DNA from: Palsa-504 sp963822765
GTDB lineage: Bacteria > Actinomycetota > Actinomycetes > Streptosporangiales > Streptosporangiaceae
DNA length: 64,000 nt
NCBI GenBank assembly: GCA_963822765.1
Contig: CAWGJL010000009.1
Location: 1-64,000 of the forward strand
Reading direction: 5' to 3'
Positions 1-8,127 of this stretch are shown here, one piece after another (position 1 is the first letter of the stretch; each line of letters begins with the position of its first letter). A program made the translations under genes and the position numbers. A model generated the notes under the pieces. The model did not search any database and had not been told where the DNA came from. It was given only the letters and a program-made list of their open reading frames with translations.

Positions 1-111
1 GTCCGGGCAACCACGACAGGATCTGCGATCCCATCAAGTCCCAGCGGGCTGAACTGGGCGTACGTGAGCTCAGGTGGGATGCCGACGGGACTGAGCGGGA
101 CGCGACGGGAC

Positions 112-1269
112 TCAGGACCAGAACTGGTTGGCCGCCGCGTACTGGGTCCAGACCCGGACTGGCGTGCCGTCGCGCAGGTCGTACTTGTCCGCGTCCAGGC
201 ACAGGCGGCCGGACGTGGCAAACAGCGGGTAGGACCGGCCGCCCGCGCTGACCGCCGTGTGCCAGTCGCCGAAGTCCCAGATCTCGTTGCCAGCCGGATA
301 GCAGTCCCACAACTGGACGATGCGGCCGACGCGCATGCTGCCGCCGCGGTTGTCCGCGTTCAGGCACATCGACTGGTACTGGTCATTGACCAAGTGGGTG
401 AATCGGAAGCCGTCGACCTCCCACTGCAGCGGGATCCAGATCTGGTTCGGCGCACGGGCGCAGGTATCGACCAGGACCGGGTTGCGGTTCTGCCCGGCCG
501 TGGCCCCGGTGTTCACCGCGGTCAGGCACAGCCCGGCGGCCCCGCGGTTGCGGAACTCGAAACCAGTGACCGTCAAGGCGTGCAGGGTCCGGCTCTTGCG
601 GAACTGGGCGGCCAGGGCCGGGCTCAGCGAACGCACCGGGATCTGTACGGACTCCAGGGCCAGTCCGGGGAAGGTGCCCTTGGCGACGGGCGGTGCACCG
701 GACGGGGGCCTGGCCTGCGTGGGGGGCTTGGGCGGCGCGCCGGAGCCGGGAATGACGAAGACGAGGACGGCCACGACAGCTGCGGATAGCGCCGCCACAG
801 ACAGCACGGCGGCGAGGCGGCGGCCGCGGAACCAGGGCGGCCGAACGGCCGCGTGCTGACCGCCCGGGCTGTGCGGCGGGACAGAGGCTGGCCCGGACGG
901 GGAAACAGGAGCGGTGGACTCGGCGCGGGAGGCGCGCAGACGGTCCCGGCGGCCCGCGCGTGCGCGGCGGAGAAGAGCGGCCAGGTCGAGAGTTTCCCGG
1001 TCGGGCAACTGGAGGGCGTGACACAACTGGAGCAGGCGTTCGTCGGTGGGCAGGGTGTCACCCTTATAGTCGCGGGAGACCGTGGACGTGGTCCAGTTCA
1101 GGCTCTTGGCCGCGCGGGCCTGGCCGCCGTCGCCGCCGACCCGGTTGATCATCGGGCGCCAGCGGCGGCCGAACTCCAGTTCCGGTGAAGACAGCTGATC
1201 GCCGGGCCGGCCTGGCAGCGATCCGTCACGTTGCCCCCGGTGACGTCGATTCGCCCGGCCCGTGATCAT
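112..1269 (-). CDS. HTH-transmembrane-ricin B-like lectin protein (alternative internal start)
   Basis: This is the distal part of the long frame, treated as its own gene from the ATG at 1269, with a weak GGAG about 12 nt upstream. An HTH of the XRE/AraC-like kind often found in actinobacterial membrane-anchored regulators lies in the segment with TSTVSRDYKGD. It is followed by an Arg-rich stretch, a hydrophobic helix (RRLAAVLSVAAL...), a Pro-rich linker and a lectin domain with repeated QxW-like blocks (NQIWIPLQW, NEIWDF, NQFWS) and paired Cys residues. The expected topology is cytoplasmic DNA-binding head and extracellular carbohydrate-binding tail. The first part of the HTH is not recognisable, so the N terminus may be damaged. 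The ligand is unknown. Confidence 0.55.
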   Translation of the reverse strand: MITGRANRRHRGQRDGSLPGRPGDQLSSPELEFGRRWRPMINRVGGDGGQARAAKSLNWTTSTVSRDYKGDTLPTDERLLQLCHALQLPDRETLDLAALLRRARAGRRDRLRASRAESTAPVSPSGPASVPPHSPGGQHAAVRPPWFRGRRLAAVLSVAALSAAVVAVLVFVIPGSGAPPKPPTQARPPSGAPPVAKGTFPGLALESVQIPVRSLSPALAAQFRKSRTLHALTVTGFEFRNRGAAGLCLTAVNTGATAGQNRNPVLVDTCARAPNQIWIPLQWEVDGFRFTHLVNDQYQSMCLNADNRGGSMRVGRIVQLWDCYPAGNEIWDFGDWHTAVSAGGRSYPLFATSGRLCLDADKYDLRDGTPVRVWTQYAAANQFWS

Positions 1270-2307
1270 GAGGGCGTACGCGGCTCCGGCCGGGCTGGTA
1301 CGCCTGACAATGTAGCGGCCGGTTCCGGCCGGTATGCAGCATTCGTGACAATGCCGGGCCAGGGCTTCTCCCCCTCGTCCGGCCGCTGCGGCACCCTGCC
1401 GGAGCTGTCCTGGCCCGGCGCGACGGGTGAGGCCGAGGGTTACCCCGGCGAGCACGCTGAGCGCGCCTGGAAGCTGCATGAGGGTGACGGTGCCGGTACC
1501 GATCGCCGCGACGGCGCTCAGGGACGCAACGGGGATCAGGCCGTTGAACAGCCCGGTCCGTTCCGCGCCCAGGCGTTCCACCGCGGAGAACCAGGCGATG
1601 AACACGACCGCGGTGACCGCCACCGCCAGGTACAGCAGGGCGGCCAGTTCGGTCCCGGTGAGCGGACGCAGCACCGCCGGGCCGCCGGCCAGGCGGACCA
1701 GCACCGCCGCGGCGAGCAGTTGGGCGGCGGCCAGCCCGCACGCGTAAATCGTGACCGCCAGCGCGCCGAGCCTGGGCAGCAGCGGCGTGGCCAGTAGTGA
1801 CGTACCGGCCACCCCGGCAAGTGCCCCGGCCGACAGCAGCAACCCCGGCAGGCTCCAGCCCGTCGTGCTTGCTAGCTGGGAGATGACGGCCCCGGCAGTG
1901 ACGACGCCCGAGGCGGCGAGGACCCGGCCAGGCGGCCGGCGGCCCGCAGCCGCCGGGCCGGCGATGGTAATGATCAGCGGGGCCGCACCGATGACGACGC
2001 CAACCCCGGCGGGGCTGGCGGCCCTGGTGGCCATGATCAGGAGCACGCTGCACCCGGCCAGGCCGACCGCGGCCAGCATGGCCAGCCAGCACCATTCGCT
2101 ACCGGCCGGGCGGGGCAGCTGCTGGCGCCGCAGCCGGGCCCATCCGGTGAGCAGGAGTCCCGCTGCCGCGTACCGGATCGCTTGTCCGCCAAGCACCGGG
2201 TAGCCGGCCAGCAGGCCGGAAGCGGCCACTGACCCTCCCACCAGCAGCACCGCGCCGCCCGCGAGCGCTACCCCGGTGCGCTCGGCGTGAGTGTTCCAAA
2301 GTCCCAT
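112..2307 (-). CDS. EamA/DMT transporter reading in frame into an HTH-TM-ricin lectin protein
   Basis: One uninterrupted 731-codon frame. Residues 1 to about 300 are a drug/metabolite transporter (EamA fold): about ten hydrophobic helices rich in Ala, Gly and Leu, including a typical VERLGAERTGLF...P segment. The transporter would normally stop near residue 310. Here the frame runs on through about 50 poorly structured residues into a helix-turn-helix, a single transmembrane helix (about 498-520) and a C-terminal ricin-type lectin region. Either a stop codon was lost and a true fusion is made, or the downstream protein starts internally (ATG at 1269). The gene is divergent from a LysR regulator, which suggests LysR control. 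Substrate unknown. Confidence 0.75.
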   Translation of the reverse strand: MGLWNTHAERTGVALAGGAVLLVGGSVAASGLLAGYPVLGGQAIRYAAAGLLLTGWARLRRQQLPRPAGSEWCWLAMLAAVGLAGCSVLLIMATRAASPAGVGVVIGAAPLIITIAGPAAAGRRPPGRVLAASGVVTAGAVISQLASTTGWSLPGLLLSAGALAGVAGTSLLATPLLPRLGALAVTIYACGLAAAQLLAAAVLVRLAGGPAVLRPLTGTELAALLYLAVAVTAVVFIAWFSAVERLGAERTGLFNGLIPVASLSAVAAIGTGTVTLMQLPGALSVLAGVTLGLTRRAGPGQLRQGAAAAGRGGEALARHCHECCIPAGTGRYIVRRTSPAGAAYALMITGRANRRHRGQRDGSLPGRPGDQLSSPELEFGRRWRPMINRVGGDGGQARAAKSLNWTTSTVSRDYKGDTLPTDERLLQLCHALQLPDRETLDLAALLRRARAGRRDRLRASRAESTAPVSPSGPASVPPHSPGGQHAAVRPPWFRGRRLAAVLSVAALSAAVVAVLVFVIPGSGAPPKPPTQARPPSGAPPVAKGTFPGLALESVQIPVRSLSPALAAQFRKSRTLHALTVTGFEFRNRGAAGLCLTAVNTGATAGQNRNPVLVDTCARAPNQIWIPLQWEVDGFRFTHLVNDQYQSMCLNADNRGGSMRVGRIVQLWDCYPAGNEIWDFGDWHTAVSAGGRSYPLFATSGRLCLDADKYDLRDGTPVRVWTQYAAANQFWS

Positions 2308-2324
2308 GCACGCCAGCGTGCATG
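2305..2324. promoter_or_regulatory. Perfect inverted repeat at the transporter start
   Basis: CATGCACG-CCAG-CGTGCATG is a perfect 8-bp inverted repeat. It overlaps the ATG of the minus-strand transporter frame and lies 55 bp from the divergent LysR gene. Its position fits an operator for the LysR protein, but no binding data can be inferred from sequence alone. Confidence 0.45.
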
Positions 2325-2379
2325 CTCATAAGTGCTAAGCAGAAGTGGCATAATCAGCATGGCGACATAAGGAAAACTG

Positions 2380-3303
2380 TTGATAGATGTGCAGCGGCTG
2401 CTGGTGCTGCGGGAAGTTGCCCGTGCGGGCAGCTTCGCCGGAGCCGCAGCTGAGCTGCGCCGCACTCCTTCCGCGGTCTCCCAGCAGATCGCCGCGCTGG
2501 AGCGCGGGGCAGGCGTCGCGCTGGTCGAGCGCAGCACCCGCGGCGTGGTCCTCACCGACGCCGGACGGCTCCTCATCGCCGCCGCCGACGCGGTACACGG
2601 CGAATTGCAGGCCGCGGCGCGGCAACTGCGCGATCTGCAGGCCAACGGCCCGCAGACCCTGACCGTGGCCACCTTCACCAGCGCCGGGGAATCCTTGCTC
2701 GCCCCCGCCCTGACCGAGCTGACCCCCGCCGCGGATAACACCATCGACATCACCGTCATCGAAGCGGAACCCGACGACGCCCTCGCCGCCCTGCGTAGCG
2801 GCGGCGCCGACCTGGCGCTCGTCTACCATTTCCACACCCGCCAGCCGCCGGGCCACTGGCCCGCGACCGCCGGTCCTGGCGGGTATATCCCGCTGGTCGA
2901 CGACGACATCCGGCTGCTCGTGCCCGCAAGCCATCCGCTGGCCAGCCGGCCCGCAGCCGGGCCGGCCGAACTCGCAGGAGACCGCTGGATCCAAGGGTGG
3001 GGCGACACCGGCGCCGTCCTGGACACTCTCGCCGCTACCGGCGGCTTCCGGCCCCGCATCGCCTGCCGCTCCAGCGACTACCGCTTCATGAGCGCCCTGG
3101 TCAGCGCAGGGGTCGGCATCGCCCTGGTCCCGCGGCTCGGCCTGCCCGACAACCCGCGAGTCCGTGACCTGGCCATCACCTCGCAGCCCATCCGCTACGT
3201 CGGCGTCTACCGTCCTCGGCGCCGCTGGCGGCACCAAGCAGCGGACCGCCTTCTCGCAGCCCTCCGTGACCAAGCCGCCACCATGAACAGCCCTTCATTG
3301 TGA
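2380..3303 (+). CDS. LysR-family transcriptional regulator
   Basis: 307 residues, normal for the family. Residues 1-60 are the winged HTH (VARAGSFAGAAAELRRTPSAVSQQIAALE), followed by the linker helix and a two-lobed effector-binding domain. The start is a TTG with AAGGA 6 nt upstream (2369-2373); no better in-frame start lies closer. The gene is divergent from the EamA transporter frame and shares a 72-bp intergenic region containing a perfect inverted repeat. LysR proteins usually regulate the divergent neighbour, so it most likely controls the transporter. The inducer is unknown. Confidence 0.9.
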   Translation: MIDVQRLLVLREVARAGSFAGAAAELRRTPSAVSQQIAALERGAGVALVERSTRGVVLTDAGRLLIAAADAVHGELQAAARQLRDLQANGPQTLTVATFTSAGESLLAPALTELTPAADNTIDITVIEAEPDDALAALRSGGADLALVYHFHTRQPPGHWPATAGPGGYIPLVDDDIRLLVPASHPLASRPAAGPAELAGDRWIQGWGDTGAVLDTLAATGGFRPRIACRSSDYRFMSALVSAGVGIALVPRLGLPDNPRVRDLAITSQPIRYVGVYRPRRRWRHQAADRLLAALRDQAATMNSPSL

Positions 3304-3322
3304 GGGCGATCAGGAGGTCAGG

Positions 3323-3814
3323 ATGACCGAGCGGGCCATGCCGGACGGGCTCAGTGACGAGCGAGGGCTGCTGGATGGCTGGCTGGAGTACTACCAGGCG
3401 ACCCTGCTGGCCAAGTGCGACGGCCTTTCCGGCGAGCAGCTCGTTATGCGCTCGTGCGAGCCGTCGAGGATATCGCTGCTCGGCCTGGTGCGGCACATGA
3501 CCGAGATGGAACGGGTCTACGGGCACCGACTGGCTGACTGGAGCATCGGCTTCTTGTACTGCACCGACGAGAACGAGGACGGTGACTTCGAGGGGGCGAC
3601 CGCGGCTGAGGCCGCGGCCGACCTGGAGACATTCCGCGAGCACTGCGCTCGTACCCGTGAGGTCATGACCGCCTACCAGCTCGGCGACACGTTCGGCACG
3701 ACGAAGTCGCACACACTGCGCTGGTTCTGCCTATACCTGATCAAGGAGTATGCCCGTCATCTTGGTCACGCCGACCTGCTGCGTGAGGGAATCGACGGCG
3801 CAGTCGGCGAGTAG
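3323..3814 (+). CDS. DinB-like (DUF664) protein
   Basis: 163 residues with the DUF664/DinB_2 pattern: an N-terminal helix (LLDGWLEYYQATLLAKCDGLSGEQL), the LLGLVRHMTEMERVY segment that supplies a metal-ligand His, and the C-terminal LYLIKEYARHLGHADLLREGIDG block. These proteins form four-helix bundles; some are mycothiol- or bacillithiol-dependent transferases, which fits an mshA-bearing host, but the substrate cannot be told. It starts 20 nt after the LysR stop with AGGAGG upstream, so it may be co-transcribed. Confidence 0.85.
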   Translation: MTERAMPDGLSDERGLLDGWLEYYQATLLAKCDGLSGEQLVMRSCEPSRISLLGLVRHMTEMERVYGHRLADWSIGFLYCTDENEDGDFEGATAAEAAADLETFREHCARTREVMTAYQLGDTFGTTKSHTLRWFCLYLIKEYARHLGHADLLREGIDGAVGE

Positions 3815-3925
3815 CCCTCCGGCTGGCGCCGCCGCCAACCCCACTTAATCCTCCGGCCGACCGGCTGGCACCCTGCGGCCGGGAAAAGGTACCCTGGTAG
3901 CAAGATTGGGGTAGAAAGGCGGAAC

Positions 3926-4180
3926 ATGAGCCTTAACATCAAGAACTCCGAGACACACCAGCTGGTCCAGGAACTCGCCGCACTGACCGGCGAGACACAG
4001 ACGACGGCGGTGACTATCGCTGTCCGCGAGCGCCTGGATAGGGTCCGGCACCTGCACGAGGCCGGCCTCGCGGACCGGCTTCTGGCTATCGGCGCGGATA
4101 CCGCGCCCAGGCTCCGCGAGCCGTTCCGCAGCGCCGATCACGGTGACCTGCTCTACGACCAGGACGGGCTGCCCGCGTGA
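3926..4180 (+). CDS. VapB-type antitoxin
   Basis: 84 residues. The N-terminal half (MSLNIKNSETHQLVQELAAL) matches the Rv0623-like/PSK transcription-factor antitoxin family: a short beta strand followed by helices for DNA binding. The C-terminal tail (SADHGDLLYDQDGLPA) would wrap the toxin. GAAAGG lies just upstream of the ATG. The stop codon overlaps the start of the PIN gene (GTGA), the usual translational coupling of vapBC. It probably autoregulates from the short AT-containing region before 3926. Confidence 0.9.
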   Translation: MSLNIKNSETHQLVQELAALTGETQTTAVTIAVRERLDRVRHLHEAGLADRLLAIGADTAPRLREPFRSADHGDLLYDQDGLPA

Positions 4181-4596
4181 TCATCGACACGTCCGCCCTC
4201 ATCGCGATCTTGCGCACCGAACCGGACGCCAGCGAAATGGCCCATGCCATCGAGAGCGCACGGGACAGGCGTATCTCTGCTGCGAACTGGCTGGAGACCG
4301 CGGTCGTCATCGACGCCAGCCGGGACCCGGTCGCCAGCCGCCGCTTTGACGAACTCGTGCAAACTGCGGAGTTGCACGTCGAGCCAGTGACTCGCGAACA
4401 AGCCCGCATCGCGCGCGATGCATACCGCGATTTCGGCAAGGGCAGCGGCCACAAGGCCGGCCTGAACTTCGGGGACTGCTTCGCCTATGCCCTGGCCAAG
4501 GCGGCCGGGGAAGCACTGTTGTTCAAAGGGAACGACTTCGGCCACACCGACGTCACCCCCGCACTGCCTGCCGCCCCGGACGCAGGCCCCGGCTGA
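4177..4596 (+). CDS. VapC-type PIN-domain ribonuclease toxin
   Basis: 139 residues, typical for VapC. The PIN acidic residues are visible: Asp4 in IIDTSAL, Glu in NWLETAVV, and the Asp in LNFGDCFAYALAK with a further Asp in KGNDFGHTDV. The fold cleaves RNA, commonly tRNA, with Mg2+. The GTG start overlaps the antitoxin stop by 4 nt, so the two are made together. No residue is missing, so the pair is probably functional. The RNA target is unknown. Confidence 0.9.
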   Translation: MIIDTSALIAILRTEPDASEMAHAIESARDRRISAANWLETAVVIDASRDPVASRRFDELVQTAELHVEPVTREQARIARDAYRDFGKGSGHKAGLNFGDCFAYALAKAAGEALLFKGNDFGHTDVTPALPAAPDAGPG

Positions 4597-4962
4597 TGCC
4601 AGCGGCCCTCAACCGGCAGCACAGCTGGAGCGGCGCCCAGAAGAACAATTCGCCCATACCCGGCGCCGGGTGCGAGTCCAGGGCGCAAGGCGCATAGGTG
4701 CGGTGAGCTGCGGCGCGCCTGGTTGTCTGCGCCTCACTGCCTGGCGCTTCCGCAGGGTCATCTCGTGGGTGGAGCGCTTGACGAGGACCGAGCGCCTCAG
4801 GAAGAGTTATTCACGGCGGCGGCCGGTCGCCGAGCTGTGGAACATCCGCCCCAGCCGGGGTTCCATTAGCGAAGGGGATTCGCCCTCTCGGTCATCGATG
4901 TCACAGGCCATCTTCCTGCACCGCGTCGCTGGGGGACGAGGGTGTCAAGGGGATGCTTTTCG
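4597..4962. other. Non-coding stretch
   Basis: About 370 bp between vapC and the APH-like gene. No convincing gene, tRNA or strong hairpin is seen. The last bases provide the AAGGGG ribosome-binding site for the next gene. Confidence 0.5.
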
Positions 4963-6036
4963 ATGACGAAGGACGCTAGCTTCAAGAAGGTTGTCCGGCG
5001 CCACGCCGAGGAGACGGGGCAGCGCTACACCGCAGCGCTGCCCGATCTTGAGGGTCTCGGTGCGCGAATGCACCACGAGCCAGTTCCTGAGCGGCTACTC
5101 GCTCATCTCCGGGATCGCTACGGCATCGACGCGGTCGCGGCGACGAAGCTCAGCGCGCACAAGACCTACGTGTTCCGCATCGACCGCAATGACGGCGGCC
5201 CGTGGGTCGCCCGCGCGTTTCCCCCGGCCCGGCCGCGCGCCGGTGTTGAGGGCGACGCCGCGATCCTGCGATTCCTGGAGCGGCAGGACTACCCCGCGGA
5301 GCGCCTAGCGGCCGGCGATGCGGTATCTGACTTCGATGGCAGCGCGGTCCTCGTGACGCAGTTCGTGGCAGGCTCCCCCCTCCCCGACAGCGCCGCGAAG
5401 TTCGCCATGATGGGTGACCTGCTCGGACGGCTGCACGCGCTGCCGTACGACAATTCCGCCGGCCGCCCGGGCGGAGCCAGTGGTGAGGACCCGAGCCGCG
5501 AGGGCACGCCGCGTCAGGACCTGCTGGCGGCCCTGTCGTTTCTCGACGCCGTCGACACGAAGGTCGCGGCCGCCGAGCGCGAGCGATTCGAGCGACTGCG
5601 CGACAAGGTGCGCTCGGCCGACGACGGTCACGGCCTTCCGGAGGGCTTGCTCCACGGAAACCTCCTGCACGCCCCCGATCACGCCGTCCTGAGCGAACAA
5701 GGGCCGGTTGCGATCAACTGGAAGGCGTCCGGGCGCGGACCGCGTCTCGCCGACTTCGCCTACCTGATCTGGGGGACGGGTTCGTGGAACCCACGCCGGC
5801 CGGACCAGGAGCGGATCGACGGTGCCGTCAACGCTTACCGCCGGCACGTCGAGCCGACCGACGACGAACTCGGCCGGCTCGAGGCGGTCATGTACATCCG
5901 GACGCTCTACCTCGCCTGTTACGGCTACCGACGCGCCCTTACCAACGGCTCGGCATTCAACGAGTGGGGCTTCATCAAACCAGCCGAGTACTTCAGGTCC
6001 ACCGCAGCCGCAACCCGAGCCGCGTTCCGCCGGTAG
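4963..6036 (+). CDS. APH-fold phosphotransferase-like protein with altered active site
   Basis: 357 residues from the ATG at 4963, which has AAGGGG 9-10 nt upstream. A longer frame from the GTG at 4942 is possible but lacks that site. The protein has the aminoglycoside-phosphotransferase/choline-kinase fold: an N lobe with KTYVFRIDRNDGGPWVARAF and a hinge near LVTQFVAGSPLP. The two hallmark motifs are changed. The catalytic HGD is HGN (Asn233), and the metal-binding IDW/IDF is INW (Asn252). Both changes are GAC-to-AAC type. The protein is therefore probably not an ordinary kinase and may be a pseudo-enzyme or binding protein. No linked resistance gene is seen. Confidence 0.8.
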   Translation: MTKDASFKKVVRRHAEETGQRYTAALPDLEGLGARMHHEPVPERLLAHLRDRYGIDAVAATKLSAHKTYVFRIDRNDGGPWVARAFPPARPRAGVEGDAAILRFLERQDYPAERLAAGDAVSDFDGSAVLVTQFVAGSPLPDSAAKFAMMGDLLGRLHALPYDNSAGRPGGASGEDPSREGTPRQDLLAALSFLDAVDTKVAAAERERFERLRDKVRSADDGHGLPEGLLHGNLLHAPDHAVLSEQGPVAINWKASGRGPRLADFAYLIWGTGSWNPRRPDQERIDGAVNAYRRHVEPTDDELGRLEAVMYIRTLYLACYGYRRALTNGSAFNEWGFIKPAEYFRSTAAATRAAFRR

Positions 6037-6052
6037 GTCGTCGTGCTGGCAG

Positions 6053-7003
6053 TCAGGTGTAGCGGGCGGCGGCGCCACGGGTTTGGTCGGCGACTCGCTT
6101 GCGCATGGTGGCAGGGCCGAGAACCTCAACGTCTTGGCCAAGGCTGAGCAGGGCGGCGCAGGCCCAGTTCTCGCTTTCGAATGGCACAGTGATGTCGATC
6201 TGCTCGGTGCAGATCAGGGGGACACGATCTTGCCCGTGAACAGGGACGAGCCGCCGCAGCCGGGACAGCCCGGCAGGCTGGACCCGGACGGTGACTTCGA
6301 CCGCGGTGCTTTCATGCTCCAGATCGGTGCGGGCTTGGGCCCAGGACTGGGCGAGGTCGAAGTCGGCTGGCCGGATGGCGGGCTCGTCGAGCAGCTCGAC
6401 GGAGCGGACGCGGGAGACCCGGTAGGTACGCCGCTGCTGGTCGCGGTGGGCCACGAGGTACCACTGTCCGGAGGCCAGGACCAGGCCCAGCGGGCTTATG
6501 TCCCGGGTGGCGGCGATGCCGTTGCGGACGTACTCGATGCGGGCACGGCGGTTAAGCCACAATGCTGTGGCGAGCTCCGGCAAGCAGGGCACCGGTTCGG
6601 GTGTGCCGTACCAGCGGGTGGGGTCGAGGTGGAACCGCTCGGAAACGTGACGGGCGCGGTCCCGGGCCTGGCCGGTGAGGCTGGCCCAGACTTTGATGCG
6701 CGCACCTTCCAGCAGCTCACCGAGTCCGAGCTGTTCGGCTGGCCCGGCCATGCCGAGGAACGCCAGCGCTCCGGCTTCGTCCAGGCCGACACCGGTCAGC
6801 CGGGTGCGGTACCCGCCGTCGAGACGGTAGCCGCCTGCCGGACCCCGGGCCGAGCGAACCGGGATGCCCGCCGCCACCAGTGCCTCGACGTCCCGTTGCA
6901 CGGTCCGCTCGCTGACTTCCAGCAACTGGGCTAGGTCCTTGCCGCTGGCCTGGCCGCGAGCTTGCAGGTGCAGCAGCAGGCTCATCATTCGGGACGCGCG
7001 CAT
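6053..7003 (-). CDS. WYL-domain DeoR/YafY-type regulator
   Basis: 316 residues: a winged HTH in residues 1-60 (MMSLLLHLQARGQASGKDLAQLLEVSERTVQRDVEAL), then a WYL domain in the middle with GQWYLVAHRDQQRRTYRVSRV, and a WCX C-terminal extension. WYL domains bind ligands, often nucleic acids or nucleotides, and tune the HTH. The gene is divergent from the hydrolase-like gene at 7105 with about 100 bp between them, so that gene is the likely target. It ends 16 bp from the convergent APH-like gene. Confidence 0.92.
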   Translation of the reverse strand: MRASRMMSLLLHLQARGQASGKDLAQLLEVSERTVQRDVEALVAAGIPVRSARGPAGGYRLDGGYRTRLTGVGLDEAGALAFLGMAGPAEQLGLGELLEGARIKVWASLTGQARDRARHVSERFHLDPTRWYGTPEPVPCLPELATALWLNRRARIEYVRNGIAATRDISPLGLVLASGQWYLVAHRDQQRRTYRVSRVRSVELLDEPAIRPADFDLAQSWAQARTDLEHESTAVEVTVRVQPAGLSRLRRLVPVHGQDRVPLICTEQIDITVPFESENWACAALLSLGQDVEVLGPATMRKRVADQTRGAAARYT

Positions 7004-7104
7004 ATTTCTATGATCGCGTTAATTGACGCCAGAAGATGTCGGGAATTCATGTGAGAGTTAGTCCCGCCGGGATCATCCGGCCTCGCCAACGTGAACGGAA
7101 TGAC

Positions 7105-7686
7105 ATGGCTGACGTACTGCTGTTCCACCACGCGCAAGGGCTCACCGACGGCATCACCCGCTTCGCGGACCAGCTCCGGGCCGCTGGCCACACGGCCCAC
7201 ACCCCTGACCTGTTCGACGGGCAGGTCTTTGCCAGTCTGCAAGAAGGCGCGGAATACGCCGCCAAGATCGGGTTCGGCACTGTCATCGGGCGCGGTCAGG
7301 CTGCGGCCGCCGAGCTGCCCGCGGGGCTGGTCTACGCCGGGTTCTCCCTCGGCGTGCTGCCCGCGCAGATGCTGGCGCAGACCCGTCCCGGCACCACCGG
7401 CGCCCTGCTGATTGAAGCCTGCGTGCCGATCTCAGAGTTCGGCGGCGCATGGCCCGCGGGCGTCCCGGTGCAGGTGCACGGCATGGAAGAAGACGAGTTC
7501 TTTGCCGGTGAAGGGGATATCGACGCGGCCCGCGCCCTCGTCCAGGCCGCAGCGCCGGACGCCGAACTGTTCCTCTACCCCGGCAACCGGCACCTCTTCG
7601 CCGACAGCAGCCTGCCCTCATATGACGAAACAGCGGCAACGCGGCTCACCCAGCGCGTCCTGGCTTTCCTCGACGGCATCAAATAG
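7105..7686 (+). CDS. Dienelactone hydrolase-like alpha/beta hydrolase
   Basis: 193 residues from the ATG at 7105 (MADVLLFHHAQGLT). The longer upstream frame has no homologous N terminus. The alpha/beta fold core includes the nucleophile elbow GFSLG, where classical dienelactone hydrolases have Cys and this one has Ser. It also has EEDEFF as acid region and a C-terminal His in YPGNRHLFAD. Family members hydrolyse lactones or small esters. It is divergent from a WYL regulator, which likely controls it. Substrate unknown. Confidence 0.85.
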   Translation: MADVLLFHHAQGLTDGITRFADQLRAAGHTAHTPDLFDGQVFASLQEGAEYAAKIGFGTVIGRGQAAAAELPAGLVYAGFSLGVLPAQMLAQTRPGTTGALLIEACVPISEFGGAWPAGVPVQVHGMEEDEFFAGEGDIDAARALVQAAAPDAELFLYPGNRHLFADSSLPSYDETAATRLTQRVLAFLDGIK

Positions 7687-8127
7687 CAGCCGCGACGTCG
7701 GGGAGTTACCGTCATGACCATCCCGGACGGCCTGCCGGCGTTCGGACCTCCAGCTGCAGGTGGACTTGCGAGAACTTGCGAGGCAACTAACCCAGAGTGT
7801 CAATCGAGGACGCGATCAGGGCCCGCGCCTGCGACCCGCCGGGTCGATCGCGATGAAGACTAGCGCCATGATTGCCTCCAGCATCCGCGAGTTGCGCGAG
7901 CTTGCGTCTACGACGATCCTTCCATTAGGCAGAGGCGTCAAGAGTCACCGGGAAACCGGCGATCCCGTTAGGCCGGGCGGGCTGCCCGTCGGCAGTGCGC
8001 GTATCACCGGGCGACGCCCCGCTGATCATCCGGAGGTCGCCCGCATGCTGGCCGTAACGATCCCGTAGCGCTGGCTTCGTAGGCTCGCCTTGCGCGTGGA
8101 CATGACGCGCGGGACCGGGAGAAGGTC
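7687..8127. other. Non-coding stretch
   Basis: About 440 bp between the hydrolase and the membrane protein. Short frames here have no recognisable domain and I see no RNA gene. GGGAGAAGG just before 8128 is the ribosome-binding site of the next gene. Confidence 0.5.

Noticed and set aside
7760..8068. 102-codon frame upstream of the membrane protein
   Set aside because: No domain, no supporting start site, and composition unlike neighbouring genes' third-position pattern.
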